A DNA stretch of 64,000 nt from Sphingomonas sp. NFR15 (GCF_900103265.1 NZ_FMWX01000005.1:124001-188000); one strand, 5' to 3'; shown: positions 48,703-58,597, counted from the first letter of the stretch. Translations and numbers: made by a program. The notes: a model not told the origin generated them from the sequence alone.

Positions 48703-51570
48703 TCAGAACCGTGCGCTCGCGCGGACGATCACGTTGCGGCCCGGCTCCATATAGTCCTTGAGGTAGCTCGGGTTGTCGCCCTTGGTGGTCCAATATTTCC
48801 AGTCGTCGAGCAGGTTGCTGACATCGACGTCGATCGCGAAGCGGTCGTTGATGTTGTAGCGCATGTGCAGATCGACGCTGCGATTGTGCTGCACCCATTT
48901 GTCGACGGCGTTGTCGCGCAGGCTCTCGATGTACTTGCCGCGATAATTGTACGACAGCTTCGCCTCGAACCCGTATTTCTGATACGTAAGCGAGGCGTTG
49001 TAGAGCACCCCCGGCGTATTGATGAGCGGGATCTTCTTGCCCATCCGATAGGCCTGCCCGGTGTCGCCCTCGCTATGCTGGATGGTGACGTTGCCCTCGA
49101 AGCCGAACCCGTCGAACGGCGCGGGCAGCCCCTGGAACTGCTTCACGATCGCCGCCTCGAACCCGTAGACGATCGCGTCCTTGCCGTTCTGCGGCTGGCT
49201 GATCTCGACCGTGCCGACCGAGGTGTCTGCATTGACCTGGCTGCCGTTGGTGAAGATGAAGTTGCTGATCGACTTGTAATAGCCCGCGATGCTGACGATG
49301 CTCGTGCGATCGGGGTAATATTCCGCCGAAACGTCGAGATTGACCGCGCGCGCCGCCTTCAGATCGGGGTTGCCCCGGCTGATCGCGATGATCTCGTTCT
49401 GCGCGTTGCGCGCGACGCTCTGGCCACCCGAGAGATAGCCATATTCGGGCGGCGAATAGCCGGTCCAGAGCGCGAAGTGATAGACCTGCTTGTCGCTCGG
49501 CCGCCAGATCAGGTTCGCGCTCGGCAATACCACCGTATAGCTGTTGCTGGTGCTGTCGAAGCCACTGTTGTCGCCATCGTCGGACCAGAACACGTTCTTC
49601 GTCTCGCGGTGTTCGGCGCGCACGCCGATCGTCGCCTGCACCGCGCCCTGCCGGAGATGCGCGAGCAGATAGCCCGCCGTGACCTTCTCGGTGTTCTTGT
49701 TGTCGCTGGAGAGCCGGTCGGTCGCCGAGGGCAGGCCGTTGTTGCCGAGCGCCTGCGCCGCGTCGATCGCCGCGCGCACCTTGGCGGGATCGAAGATCGC
49801 GCCATAATAATATTCGCCGTGCAGAATGTCGGTCACGTCGCGCTGGATCAGCCCCGACGCGGCGAGGCTCTTGCCGTCGAGCGTGGTGCCGGTGAAGTCG
49901 CCGCTCCACAGCGGCGTGTAATCATAGACGCGATGTGACCGGTTGAACTGCGCGCCTGCCTTTAGATATTCCAGCCATCCGTCAAAATCATAACGTACGT
50001 CGAGCTTGGCGTTGATGCGGTTGTCGGTCTGCTTGTCGCGGTTGTGGCTGGCGCCGTCGAACGGCAGCAGGGTCGGGTCGTATTGGACGTTGGCGGCCGC
50101 GCCGGTCGGGCTGGCCTGCGGGAAGCGCGGATCGGCCGATACCCAGTCGAGCCCCTGCGACAGCAGCGCGGGCGCGCATTTGTCGCAATTGTAGGAGATC
50201 GAATAGCTGTCCGGGTTTTCGCGGACGCCGTAGCTGTAGCTGCCCTGGTAATCGACATGCAGCCGCTCGAAATCGCTGTGTCCGCCACCGCTCACCGTCG
50301 CGAGCGTCTGGTTCGAGTTGATCGTGCCGAAGTTGCGCGCGAACTGGAACGCCTGCGGGTTCCAGATCCCTGACCGGCCGTTGAGCGACCAATATTGGTT
50401 CGAATTGGCGTCGTGCCCGGTGATGATGCCGTCGCCGTCGGCGTCCACGATCTGCGACGTGGTGTAACCATAACGGCTATAGGTCTTGCCACCGATGGTG
50501 ACCGTGCCGATCACGTTGCGATCGGGCTGCACGAGGCTGGTATCGTTCTTGTCGACCTGGGTCAGCCGCGCGGTGGTGCGGCTGCGATAGTCGGTCACGT
50601 CGTTGCTGCCGCGCTGCTCCTGCCGCGAGATCTGGCCGCGCAGGTACAGCCGCGTGGTGTCGCCATGCCAGTCGAGCGAGACGTTGCCGCCGTAGCGCGT
50701 GTTCTTGACGCGACGGAAATCGAGATCGATTCCCGGCAGGTGCATGTTGCGCTGGTCGATCACCTCGGTCGAATTGGCGCGCCACTGGTTCGGCTCCCAC
50801 TCGCCGTCATTCTCGGTTTCCTGTCCGTCGCCGTGGGTGACGCCGTAATTGGCCGATGCGAACACGCCGAAACGGTCATCGGCGAAGCGATGCGCGAAAT
50901 CGCCCTGGAAATTGTAATTCTCCGCCGGCAGATCGGCCGATTTCGCGCGGTCGTTGAAGCCGCCGCTGCCGTAGAGGCGGAATGTCGTGCGGTTCTTGAA
51001 GTCGAACGCGGTCGGCGTGCGGAAGTCGATCGTCCCGCCGATCGCATCGCCATCCTGGTCGGGGGTCAGCGTCTTGGTGACGGTCACCGAGGCGAGACCA
51101 TAAGGCGGCAGCACGGTGAGCGACACGTCGCGCGTGCTGGGATCGGTGTTGGCGACGCGCACGCCGTTGATCATCACCGCGTTGTACGTGCCGGACAGGC
51201 CGCGCACGGTGACATATTCGCCCTCGCCGGTGTCCTGATTGACGATCGTCGAGACGCCCGGGACGCGCGCCAGCGAATCCGCCACGGTCGCATCGGGCAG
51301 CTTGCCGAGATCGTCGGCCGAGATCACGTCGATCACCCGGTCGGACGCGCGCTTGTCCTCGAGCGCGCGCGCGGTGCTGAGCCGCTGGCCGCTCACGACG
51401 ACGTCGTTGGACGTGTCCGCGCCGGCATCGTCGGCGGCGGGCGGTGCGACGGCATCGGCGCGTGCCGTGGCGGGCGCGAGCAAAGTGGTGGCCAGCGCGG
51501 CGGCCAACGCGGGTAGGGCGGCGGATCGGAGCGCGTGCGCCCGGCGCGCGCTGTGGAACGGCATCGTCAT
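48703..51570 (-). CDS. TonB-dependent receptor (TIGR01782-type)
   Basis: 955 aa outer-membrane receptor from ATG 51570 (MTMPFHSARRAHALR), with a run of G residues as ribosome site; ATG 51573 is equally possible. Signal peptide (LPALAAALATTLLAPATARA), a TonB-box-like DVVVSGQR, then the plug (LPDATVADSLARVPGVSTIV, YVTVRGLSGTYNAVMINGVR) and a 22-strand-type barrel ending in Phe (VIVRASARF). Such receptors in sphingomonads import oligomers or small anions. Pairing with the UTRA regulator and phnX operon suggests uptake of a phosphonate compound. The substrate is not proven. Confidence 0.93.
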   Translation of the reverse strand: MTMPFHSARRAHALRSAALPALAAALATTLLAPATARADAVAPPAADDAGADTSNDVVVSGQRLSTARALEDKRASDRVIDVISADDLGKLPDATVADSLARVPGVSTIVNQDTGEGEYVTVRGLSGTYNAVMINGVRVANTDPSTRDVSLTVLPPYGLASVTVTKTLTPDQDGDAIGGTIDFRTPTAFDFKNRTTFRLYGSGGFNDRAKSADLPAENYNFQGDFAHRFADDRFGVFASANYGVTHGDGQETENDGEWEPNQWRANSTEVIDQRNMHLPGIDLDFRRVKNTRYGGNVSLDWHGDTTRLYLRGQISRQEQRGSNDVTDYRSRTTARLTQVDKNDTSLVQPDRNVIGTVTIGGKTYSRYGYTTSQIVDADGDGIITGHDANSNQYWSLNGRSGIWNPQAFQFARNFGTINSNQTLATVSGGGHSDFERLHVDYQGSYSYGVRENPDSYSISYNCDKCAPALLSQGLDWVSADPRFPQASPTGAAANVQYDPTLLPFDGASHNRDKQTDNRINAKLDVRYDFDGWLEYLKAGAQFNRSHRVYDYTPLWSGDFTGTTLDGKSLAASGLIQRDVTDILHGEYYYGAIFDPAKVRAAIDAAQALGNNGLPSATDRLSSDNKNTEKVTAGYLLAHLRQGAVQATIGVRAEHRETKNVFWSDDGDNSGFDSTSNSYTVVLPSANLIWRPSDKQVYHFALWTGYSPPEYGYLSGGQSVARNAQNEIIAISRGNPDLKAARAVNLDVSAEYYPDRTSIVSIAGYYKSISNFIFTNGSQVNADTSVGTVEISQPQNGKDAIVYGFEAAIVKQFQGLPAPFDGFGFEGNVTIQHSEGDTGQAYRMGKKIPLINTPGVLYNASLTYQKYGFEAKLSYNYRGKYIESLRDNAVDKWVQHNRSVDLHMRYNINDRFAIDVDVSNLLDDWKYWTTKGDNPSYLKDYMEPGRNVIVRASARF

Positions 51571-51730
51571 CATGTCCCCCCTTTGGGATGTGAGAATATC
51601 AAGCTCGGGCCGGGCACCGACCGGGCACAGACACACCGCCGCGGCCGCCGACGCGGGCGCGTCTGCGGGGCGAAGCGGCGGTCTGATCCCTGCCCCGGCG
51701 GGCCGGGCGAGTCGGCTCTTCCGGCCACGA

Positions 51731-51770
51731 CTGGTCTAAACCAGATGTGATGACGGCTTGGTTACGACCA
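51731..51770. promoter_or_regulatory. Two tandem GntR/HutC-type operators
   Basis: CTGGTCTAAACCAG (51731-51744) contains TGGT-N4-ACCA with 5-base perfect arms. TGGTTACGACCA (51759-51770) is a second copy with its centre 27 bases away. This is the known consensus shape for DasR, NagR and PhnF operators. They lie upstream of the TonB-dependent receptor (about 160-200 bases) and of the divergent rRNA pseudouridine synthase gene. The cognate regulator is probably the UTRA protein encoded just downstream of the receptor. Confidence 0.7.
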
Positions 51771-51853
51771 CGCCGTCATGCGAAATAATTCGAGAAAGCC
51801 TCAACGCACCGATCGACTCGCCGTGCCGCCGGCATCGTCCTAAAGGCGGCGGG

Positions 51854-52396
51854 ATGGCGCGGCTGATTCTGTTCAACAAACCATATGGCACGCTGAGCCA
51901 GTTCACCGATCGCGGCACGGCGGACGCGCGCGCGACGCTGTCGGCGTTCATCGATCTGCCCGGCGTCTATCCGGCGGGGCGGCTGGATCGCGACAGCGAG
52001 GGGTTGCTGGTGCTGACCGACGAAGGCCGTCTCCAGGCGCGGATCGCCGATCCGAAGTTCAAGCTGCCCAAGACCTATCTCGTGCAGGTCGAGGGTGAGG
52101 TCGGCGCCGGTGCGCTCGAACGGCTGAGCGCCGGCGTGATGCTGAAGGACGGCCCGACCCGGCCCGCCGAGGCGGAGCGGATCACGGCGCCCGCGCTTTG
52201 GCCGCGCGATCCGCCGATCCGCGTCCGCGCGAACATCCCCGATTGCTGGCTGCGGCTGACGATCCGGGAAGGCCGCAACCGGCAGGTCCGCCGCATGACG
52301 GCGGCGGTCGGTCATCCCACCTTGCGGCTGATCCGCTGGAGCATCGGCGACTGGACCGTCGCTGGCCTCGCGCCCGGCGAATGGCGTGCGGGGTAG
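51854..52396 (+). CDS. rluE: 23S rRNA pseudouridine synthase, RluE-like
   Basis: 180 aa from ATG 51854, with AAAGGCGG upstream. Small RsuA/RluE-type synthase without an S4 domain. Catalytic Asp lies in [20 protein letters not shown]. Other motifs: [16 protein letters not shown] at the start, [11 protein letters not shown], and [20 protein letters not shown]. The E. coli enzyme modifies U2457 of 23S rRNA. It is a housekeeping gene lying between phosphonate-related genes. Confidence 0.92.
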   Translation: MARLILFNKPYGTLSQFTDRGTADARATLSAFIDLPGVYPAGRLDRDSEGLLVLTDEGRLQARIADPKFKLPKTYLVQVEGEVGAGALERLSAGVMLKDGPTRPAEAERITAPALWPRDPPIRVRANIPDCWLRLTIREGRNRQVRRMTAAVGHPTLRLIRWSIGDWTVAGLAPGEWRAG

Positions 52397-52414
52397 GGGC
52401 TCACAGGGCGGCGG

Positions 52415-52969
52415 TCACGGCCGCGAAACCACCAGCGCCTCCAGCAGCGGCCGATAGGATTCCAGCGTCGGCACCACCCAATCCTTGCGCTTGCCGCCGT
52501 CGTCGCAGCGGCGCAGCAGCAGGGCTTCGGCGAAATACGGCTCGGCCTCGAACGCGGCGCGGCCTTCCGCGTCGAGCGCGCCGCCCTGCAAGCGCAGGCT
52601 CAGCAACGACGCCGCGCTGAGCGACGCCTGATAGCCCGGCTCGACCGCGCACAGATAGCGTTTGGCATCGACGTGAAGCCGCACCGGCTCGGTCAAGGCG
52701 GGCGGGAAATGTGCCTTCAACAACGCATTGCCGAGCATCTCGTGGCGCATGTCGGTGCCGTGGCGCTCGGCGGCATGGCCGGCGTCGTCGATGAGCTGCC
52801 CGACATCGTGGAGCAGCCCGGCGGCGATCAGCGCCGCGTCGCCGCCCGCGCGGCGCACGAGTTCGGCGACCTGGAGCGCGTGCTGCAACTGGGTGGCGTT
52901 CTCGCCGTAATATTCGTCGCCCGCCGCCGCGAACAGCGCGTAAATCTCGTCGATCACCTGTGTCGTCAT
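52415..52969 (-). CDS. HD-domain phosphonate oxygenase, PhnZ-like
   Basis: 184 aa from ATG 52969 (MTTQVIDEIYALFAAAGDEY), with GAGGA upstream. The set of possible diiron ligands is complete: His30, His54-Asp55 (GLLHDVGQL), His76, His99 and Asp156/157. This follows PhnZ (as I recall, H34, H58, D59, H80, H104, D161) with a constant offset of 4-5. The PhnZ lid residues Tyr24 and Glu27 correspond to Tyr20 and Glu23 here. PhnZ oxidatively cleaves 1-hydroxy-2-aminoethylphosphonate to glycine and phosphate. No PhnY-type hydroxylase is in the window, so its substrate must come from elsewhere or be different. Confidence 0.82.
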   Translation of the reverse strand: MTTQVIDEIYALFAAAGDEYYGENATQLQHALQVAELVRRAGGDAALIAAGLLHDVGQLIDDAGHAAERHGTDMRHEMLGNALLKAHFPPALTEPVRLHVDAKRYLCAVEPGYQASLSAASLLSLRLQGGALDAEGRAAFEAEPYFAEALLLRRCDDGGKRKDWVVPTLESYRPLLEALVVSRP

Positions 52970-53040
52970 CATCGTCCTCGAATGGCCGAAGAGGGCTGCG
53001 GCGGGTGGTGCCGTCCCCAATGTCGCGGTTTTGTCACTAT

Positions 53041-53052
53041 TGGACTATACCA
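53041..53052. promoter_or_regulatory. Degenerate HutC-type operator before phospholipase C
   Basis: TGGACTATACCA, read on the other strand as TGGTATAGTCCA, is one base from the PhnF-type site TGGTATAGACCA that I recall from mycobacteria. It lies in the 131-base gap between the divergent HD oxygenase and phospholipase C genes, 49 bases before the latter. The arms are imperfect, so the call is tentative. Confidence 0.35.
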
Positions 53053-53100
53053 GAGGAATGCGCCGATAGCGGCAAAGATCGAGGCTGAAAAGGCAAAAGC

Positions 53101-55206
53101 ATGGATAGGTCGAAACGCGATTTCCTGCGCATGGCGGGGGCCGGCGCGGCGGCGGCGTCGCTACCGGGGCTGATCGGCCGCGCGCTCGCGATCCCGGCCA
53201 ACCATCGCACCCGCTCGATCCGCGATGTCGAGCACATTGTCGTGTTCATGCAGGAGAACCGCGCGTTCGATCATTATTTCGGCATGCTGAGCGGCGTGCG
53301 TGGCTTTGGCGATCCGCGTCCGCTTCGGCTGAGCGGCGGCGCGAGCGTGTGGCGCCAGCCCTCGCATGAGCATCCCGACGGCTATGTCATGCCCTATCAC
53401 GGCGATTCGAAGGTCAGCCGGTCGTTCCTCGTCGATGGCGCCGATCAGTCGCATCAGGGCAACATGACGATCTTCAACCGGGGTCGCTACGACCGCTGGG
53501 GCGCGAGCGGCGAACTCCACAACCGCATGCTGCATTATACCGCGGGCGATCTGCCCTTCTATTACGCGCTCGCCGACGCCTTCACGGTCTGCGATGCCTA
53601 TCATTGCTCGACGATGACGCAGACTTATCCCAACCGGCTGCATCTGTTCACCGGCTGCAACGGCGGCGGCACGGTCGGCGGCGATCCGCAGATGCACAAT
53701 TACGGCGAGGACGAAACCCCGAGCGCCGACATGCGCGAGGACAAGCCGCTCCGCCCCGACGCCTATCGCTGGACCACCTATGCCGAGCGACTGGAACAGG
53801 CGGGGGTAAGCTGGAAGGTCTATCAGGAATACGACAATTTCGGCGACAATCTGCTGTCGGTGTTCCCCGCCTTCCGCCCGTGCCCGCCCGAATCGCCGCT
53901 CTACCGGCGCGGCCGCGCGTGGGTCAGCGAACACAAGACCGGCGCGGATCGCACCCGCTCGGACGGCGAGCAGCTCGTCGCCGCCTTCCGCGACGATCTC
54001 GCGAACGGCACGCTGCCGCAAATCTCGTGGATCGTCACCGCCGCCGCTCTGTCCGAACATCCCGCTGCCGAGCCGTCGCGCGGCGAGCATGTCGCGGCCG
54101 AACTGATCGCCGCGCTGGTCGACAACCCTGAGATGTTCGCCAAGACCGCGTTCATCGTCACCTACGACGAGGCCGGCGGCTTCTACGATCACGTCGCTCC
54201 GCCGGTGCCACCGGTCGCGGGCTATCGCGGCCATTCGACCGTGCCGATCGACGGCGAGACCAAGGATTGGGGGCAGGGGCCGCTCGCCAACACGGGCACG
54301 CATCCGATCGGCCTAGGCATCCGCGTGCCCACCATCATCGTCTCGCCTTGGACACGTGGCGGCCAAGTCTGCTCGGAGCTGTTCGATCACACCTCGGTGC
54401 TGCGCTTCATGGAGAAGCGCTTCGGCGTCGCCGAACCCAATATCAGCGCGTGGCGCCGCGCGGTGTGTGGTGATCTCACCTCGGCATTCGATTTCACCGG
54501 CGCCGACCCGGCCGCGCCCGGCCTCCCACCGACCCGCGACTTTCTCGACCGCATCGCCCGCTCCAAGGCCGGCACCGCGCTCACCATCCCGCCCGTGCAA
54601 ACCCCGGCGCGGCAGATGCCCGGCCAACGCCCCGCGCGCCCGCTTCCCTATGCGCTCGACGTCAACGCCGCCTTGTCGGACGGACGGCTGAGGATCGACA
54701 TGGTCAATGCCGGCGGCACCGGCGCGGTGTTCTCGGTCCACGACAATCATGACGTGCAATCGCCGTGGCATTTCACGATCGGGGCGGGCGCCCGCCACGC
54801 CGCCGATGACTGGCACGCGCCCGCCGACACCGCGTACGACCTGACGGTGCATGGCCCGGACGGCTTCTATCGCCGCTTCGCCGGCACCCGTGTCGCGACC
54901 GGCGAGGTGACGCTGCGGCGGCGCGCGACCTCCGTCGAACTCATCTTCGCCAACCACGGGGACGCGGCATGCGTGTTCGTGATCGCGCTCGATCCCGCCT
55001 ATCCCGGCGCCGAGCGCACACGCCGCATCACGCTCGCGCCCGGCAAGCGCGCCGTCGATCGCTGGAGTCTGGCCGCGAGCGACGGCTGGTACGATCTCAG
55101 CGTCAGGTGCGAGGGCGACGGCACCTTCCTGCGTCGTTTCGCCGGGCGTCTCGCGAGCGGCCGCAAGACCGATCCCGGCATCGGGGTGATGCGGCTCGAC
55201 GCGTGA
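53101..55206 (+). CDS. Phosphocholine-type phospholipase C (PlcN/PlcH family)
   Basis: 701 aa. N-terminal Tat-like signal MDRSKRDFLRMAGAGAAAAS has Lys-Arg instead of the twin arginine, a tolerated but weaker variant. The phosphoesterase domain opens with HIVVFMQENRAFDHYFG, with further motifs ALADAFTVCDAYHCS, PQISWIV, FIVTYDEAGGFYDHVAPP and TIIVSPWTRGG. Two C-terminal beta domains (about 510-690) are the family's usual tandem repeat. These enzymes release head groups from phosphatidylcholine or sphingomyelin in the periplasm or outside. Placement next to phosphonate genes raises the possibility that it acts on phosphonolipids such as ceramide aminoethylphosphonate. Confidence 0.9.
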   Translation: MDRSKRDFLRMAGAGAAAASLPGLIGRALAIPANHRTRSIRDVEHIVVFMQENRAFDHYFGMLSGVRGFGDPRPLRLSGGASVWRQPSHEHPDGYVMPYHGDSKVSRSFLVDGADQSHQGNMTIFNRGRYDRWGASGELHNRMLHYTAGDLPFYYALADAFTVCDAYHCSTMTQTYPNRLHLFTGCNGGGTVGGDPQMHNYGEDETPSADMREDKPLRPDAYRWTTYAERLEQAGVSWKVYQEYDNFGDNLLSVFPAFRPCPPESPLYRRGRAWVSEHKTGADRTRSDGEQLVAAFRDDLANGTLPQISWIVTAAALSEHPAAEPSRGEHVAAELIAALVDNPEMFAKTAFIVTYDEAGGFYDHVAPPVPPVAGYRGHSTVPIDGETKDWGQGPLANTGTHPIGLGIRVPTIIVSPWTRGGQVCSELFDHTSVLRFMEKRFGVAEPNISAWRRAVCGDLTSAFDFTGADPAAPGLPPTRDFLDRIARSKAGTALTIPPVQTPARQMPGQRPARPLPYALDVNAALSDGRLRIDMVNAGGTGAVFSVHDNHDVQSPWHFTIGAGARHAADDWHAPADTAYDLTVHGPDGFYRRFAGTRVATGEVTLRRRATSVELIFANHGDAACVFVIALDPAYPGAERTRRITLAPGKRAVDRWSLAASDGWYDLSVRCEGDGTFLRRFAGRLASGRKTDPGIGVMRLDA

Positions 55207-55281
55207 AGCGAACGATCCACCGCTTGACGAACCGCGCCGCCGCCCCGACGATGCTGCACGTGCAAACATAAAGGGGTCGCT

Positions 55282-56547
55282 GTGATCGACGGACGAAATC
55301 GCGTAATGGCGCTGCTCGCGAGCGGCGCCCTGCTGATCGGCGGCGCCGGCTACGCCGCGAGCAGGAAGGCCCCCGCCGACCCGGCGCGCGCTGTTCATGA
55401 GAAGCTGATCGTGCTCGACACGCATTTCGACACGCCCGCCAACCTCGGTCGCCCCGGCTGGAGCATCATGGACCGGCACGCCACCGCCACCGATGGCGAT
55501 CAGGTCGATTATCCGCGCATGGTGCAGGGCGGCGTCGATGGCGGTTTCTTCGCGATCTACACGCCCTCGGGCCCGCGCACGCCGGTGGGGGATCGCACCG
55601 CACGCGATTTCGGCATCCAGCGCGCGGTGCAGATCCGCGAGATGGTGGCCAGGCACAGCGATGTGTTCGCGCTCGCGCTCACCGCCGATGATGCGGCGAA
55701 GGCGGTGGCGGCGCATAAGCGCTTCGTGTTCCTCAGCATGGAGAACGGCTATCCGTTCGAGGGCGATCTCACGCTGATGCGGACCTTCCGCGGCCTCGGC
55801 GTGACGATGATGGGTCTCGTCCACTTCAAGAACAACGATCTCGCCGACAGCGCGACCGACACGCCCGAATGGCACGGCTTGTCGCCCAAGGGCAAGGAAG
55901 CCGTTGCGGAAGCCAACAAGCTGGGCGTGGTGATCGACGTCAGCCACGCGTCGGACGACGTGCTGCGCCAGACCGTCCTGTTGTCGAGCGCCCCGATCAT
56001 CCTGTCGCATTCGGGGATGCGTGCGATCCATAACCACCCGCGCAACGTGTCCGACGAGGATGCCAAGCTGGTCGCCGCGAAGGGCGGCGTCATCCAGATC
56101 AACGCCTATAGCGGCTATATGGTCGATCCTCCCGCCGCCAGCGCCGCGCGGGCTGCCGCGATGAAGGAACTGGCGGCGAGCTACGAGAAGGCCGATACGA
56201 TGACCGTCGCCGAACGCCGCGCGCTGATCGCCCGCCGCAAGGCGATCGAAGCGCAATTCCCCGCGCCGCGCGCGACCTTCGACATGTTCATGCAGCACCT
56301 GCTCCATGCGATCAAAGTCGTCGGGATCGATCATGTCGGCATCAGCGGCGATTTCGATGGCGGCGGCGGCCTCGATGGTCTGGAGGATGTCACCGCCTAC
56401 CCCAAGGTGACGGCGGCGCTGCTCAAGGCGGGCTACACCCCGGCCGACATCGGCAAGATCTGGGGCGGCAACGCGTTGCGCGTGCTGCGCGCCGCGCAAT
56501 CTTTGGCCGATCCGGCTTCGCTGCCGAAGGTGCCGGTCACGAATTGA
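55282..56547 (+). CDS. Membrane dipeptidase, peptidase M19
   Basis: 421 aa from GTG 55282, with AAAGGGG upstream; ATG 55306 is an alternative just before the hydrophobic signal (MALLASGALLIGGAGYA). Zinc-site motifs of renal-dipeptidase-type enzymes: LDTHFDTP, the bridging Glu in FLSMENGYPFEG, VIDVSHASDDV, LSHSGMRAIHNHPRN, and the C-terminal Asp in HVGISGDFDGGGGL. It hydrolyses dipeptides in the periplasm; some relatives act on D-residues. It follows phospholipase C by 75 bases and probably shares its promoter. Link to phosphonate use is unclear. Confidence 0.92.
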   Translation: MIDGRNRVMALLASGALLIGGAGYAASRKAPADPARAVHEKLIVLDTHFDTPANLGRPGWSIMDRHATATDGDQVDYPRMVQGGVDGGFFAIYTPSGPRTPVGDRTARDFGIQRAVQIREMVARHSDVFALALTADDAAKAVAAHKRFVFLSMENGYPFEGDLTLMRTFRGLGVTMMGLVHFKNNDLADSATDTPEWHGLSPKGKEAVAEANKLGVVIDVSHASDDVLRQTVLLSSAPIILSHSGMRAIHNHPRNVSDEDAKLVAAKGGVIQINAYSGYMVDPPAASAARAAAMKELAASYEKADTMTVAERRALIARRKAIEAQFPAPRATFDMFMQHLLHAIKVVGIDHVGISGDFDGGGGLDGLEDVTAYPKVTAALLKAGYTPADIGKIWGGNALRVLRAAQSLADPASLPKVPVTN

Positions 56548-56563
56548 GGCAACTCGCCTCCGC

Positions 56564-56598
56564 CCCGTTCGTGCTTGGACAAGCCCAGCGCGAACGGG
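56564..56598. terminator. Bidirectional hairpin between M19 and sensor kinase genes
   Basis: CCCGTTCG (56564-56571) pairs with CGAACGGG (56591-56598), with a smaller nested GCTTG/CAAGC stem inside. It lies between convergent genes and has the same ends as the REP-like units at 28 kb. Confidence 0.55.
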
Positions 56599-56617
56599 AT
56601 GGCGGGCGTCTTCGCGC

Positions 56618-58597
56618 CTATTGCGCCCGGTCGAGCAGATCGCGCACCTTGGCGGCGAGCATGTGGTAGGTGAACGGCTTGGAGATCAGGTCGACCCCCG
56701 GCTCCAGCCGCCCATCGCGCATGATCGCCTCGCGCGTATAGCCCGACGTGTAGAGCACCCGGATGTCGCCCTGCATCGTACGCACGCGGTTCGCGAGTTC
56801 CTGGCCCGACATCTGCGGCATCACCACGTCGGTCAGCAGCAGCGCGATCGGTGTTTCCTGCCGTTCGAGCAGCCGCAGCGCGGTCGCGCCGTCATGCGCC
56901 TCGACCGCGCGATAGCCGAGTTCGCGCAGGATGCTGACGGTATAGGCGCGGACATCGTCGTCATCCTCGACGACGAGAATCGTTTCGGAGAGCTTGCCCG
57001 GCCGCGCGGCCGGCGTCTCGATATCCTCATTGCCTTCGGGGGCGCCAGGATGTTGGCGTTGCAGGAAGATCGACACGCATGTGCCCTTGCCCGGCGTCGA
57101 ATCGATCTCGATATGGCCGCCGCTCTGCTTGACGAAGCCATAGACCATCGACAGCCCGAGCCCGGTGCCCTTGCCGACTTCCTTGGTGGTGAAGAACGGA
57201 TCGAACACCTTGGCGATCGTATCCGCGGTCATGCCGATGCCGGTGTCGGTCACCTGGATCAGCACATAGGCGCCGTCGGGCACGCCCGCGATCCGTTCGG
57301 CGTCGGGGCCGGCGGTGACGTTGCGCGCGGTGATGGTCAGCGATCCGCCGTCGGGCATTGCGTCGCGCGCGTTGACCGCGAGGTTGAGGATGACGTTCTC
57401 GAGCTGATGCGGATCGGCTTCGATGCTCCAAAGGTCGGCGGCGGGGGCGAGTTGGATCGCGATCGCCTCCGGGATCGAACGCGTCAGCAGATCGGACATG
57501 CCCGAGAGCAGCCGGTCGAGATCGATGCGTTTGGGGTCGAGCGGCTGGCGGCGCGAGAAGGCGAGCAGCCGCTGCGTGAGCGATGCGGCCCGCTCGGCGC
57601 CCTTCAGCGCGTTTTCGAGCGAGCGCCGCGCACGGGGATCGGCGGCCGAATCGAATCGCCGGAGCACCGTGTCGATATTGCCGATGATGATCGTCAGCAG
57701 ATTGTTGAAATCATGCGCGATGCCGCCGGTGAGCTGGCCCACCGCTTCCATCTTCTGCGCCTGGCGCAGCGCGTCTTCGGCCTCCTGCCGCTCGGCCACT
57801 GCGCTCGCGACGCGCATCTCGAGCGTTTCGTTGAGCTCGCGCAGCCGCGCTTCCTGTTCCTTGGCCTGGGTGACGTCGTAGATCACCCCGACCAGTCGAT
57901 AGCCCGAGCCTTCGGGCAGGATTTCGCCGCGCCGCGCGATCCAGCGTTCGTCGCCGTCGTCCGCGCGCCGCACGCGGAAGACGTGGTCGAGCGTCTCGGG
58001 CGGCGGTTCGCGGCTGGGTTCCGGGATCAGCGGCACGCCGCCATCGGCGAGCACGCCGTTGATCGTGCGCACCGGCAGCGCCTGCGCCGGATGCAGCCCC
58101 AGCAGCCGGCAGAATTCCTCGGAAACGGTCGCGGTGGCGAAACCGTCGCTATATTCGAAGCTGCCGACGCCGCCCGCCGATTGCGCGATGCGCAACCGCT
58201 CCTCGGCGCGCTTGCGTTCGGTGACGTCGACGAGCAGCCCGGTGAAGCGCACCGGCTCGTCATGCGCGTCGAGGTGGCTCTGCCCGCGCGCGTGCATCCA
58301 CAGCGTCGTGCCGGCGGGGGTGACGATGCGGAACTCCTTGGAGAACAGCTCGGCCCCGGCGAGGATCGCCGCCACCGCGATCCGCATGCGCGCGCGGTCA
58401 TCGGGGTGGATCGCGGCGAAGAAACGCGCGGTCGGCAGGTCGCTCAACCCCTCGGCCGGATCGAAGCCATATAATTCCGCGAAGCGCCGGTCGACGCGCA
58501 GCCGGTCCGCGGCGATCTCCCAGTCCCATGTCCCGCTCGCCCCCGCCGCGGCGAGCATTGCGAGCAGCCGGTCCGCCTCGGCGGTGGCGTCAGCCAT
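56618..58597 (-). CDS. Hybrid PAS sensor histidine kinase with receiver
   Basis: 659 aa, soluble. Two PAS domains with PAC ends (about 20-130 and 140-250) start with [21 protein letters not shown] coiled coil follows, then HisKA ([20 protein letters not shown]) and HATPase ([40 protein letters not shown]). A C-terminal receiver has its acceptor Asp in [18 protein letters not shown]. Last gene of the chemosensory operon, overlapping the cheC stop by 8 bases. It may feed into or be tuned by the CheA pathway; partner output is not visible. Confidence 0.92.
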   Translation of the reverse strand: MADATAEADRLLAMLAAAGASGTWDWEIAADRLRVDRRFAELYGFDPAEGLSDLPTARFFAAIHPDDRARMRIAVAAILAGAELFSKEFRIVTPAGTTLWMHARGQSHLDAHDEPVRFTGLLVDVTERKRAEERLRIAQSAGGVGSFEYSDGFATATVSEEFCRLLGLHPAQALPVRTINGVLADGGVPLIPEPSREPPPETLDHVFRVRRADDGDERWIARRGEILPEGSGYRLVGVIYDVTQAKEQEARLRELNETLEMRVASAVAERQEAEDALRQAQKMEAVGQLTGGIAHDFNNLLTIIIGNIDTVLRRFDSAADPRARRSLENALKGAERAASLTQRLLAFSRRQPLDPKRIDLDRLLSGMSDLLTRSIPEAIAIQLAPAADLWSIEADPHQLENVILNLAVNARDAMPDGGSLTITARNVTAGPDAERIAGVPDGAYVLIQVTDTGIGMTADTIAKVFDPFFTTKEVGKGTGLGLSMVYGFVKQSGGHIEIDSTPGKGTCVSIFLQRQHPGAPEGNEDIETPAARPGKLSETILVVEDDDDVRAYTVSILRELGYRAVEAHDGATALRLLERQETPIALLLTDVVMPQMSGQELANRVRTMQGDIRVLYTSGYTREAIMRDGRLEPGVDLISKPFTYHMLAAKVRDLLDRAQ

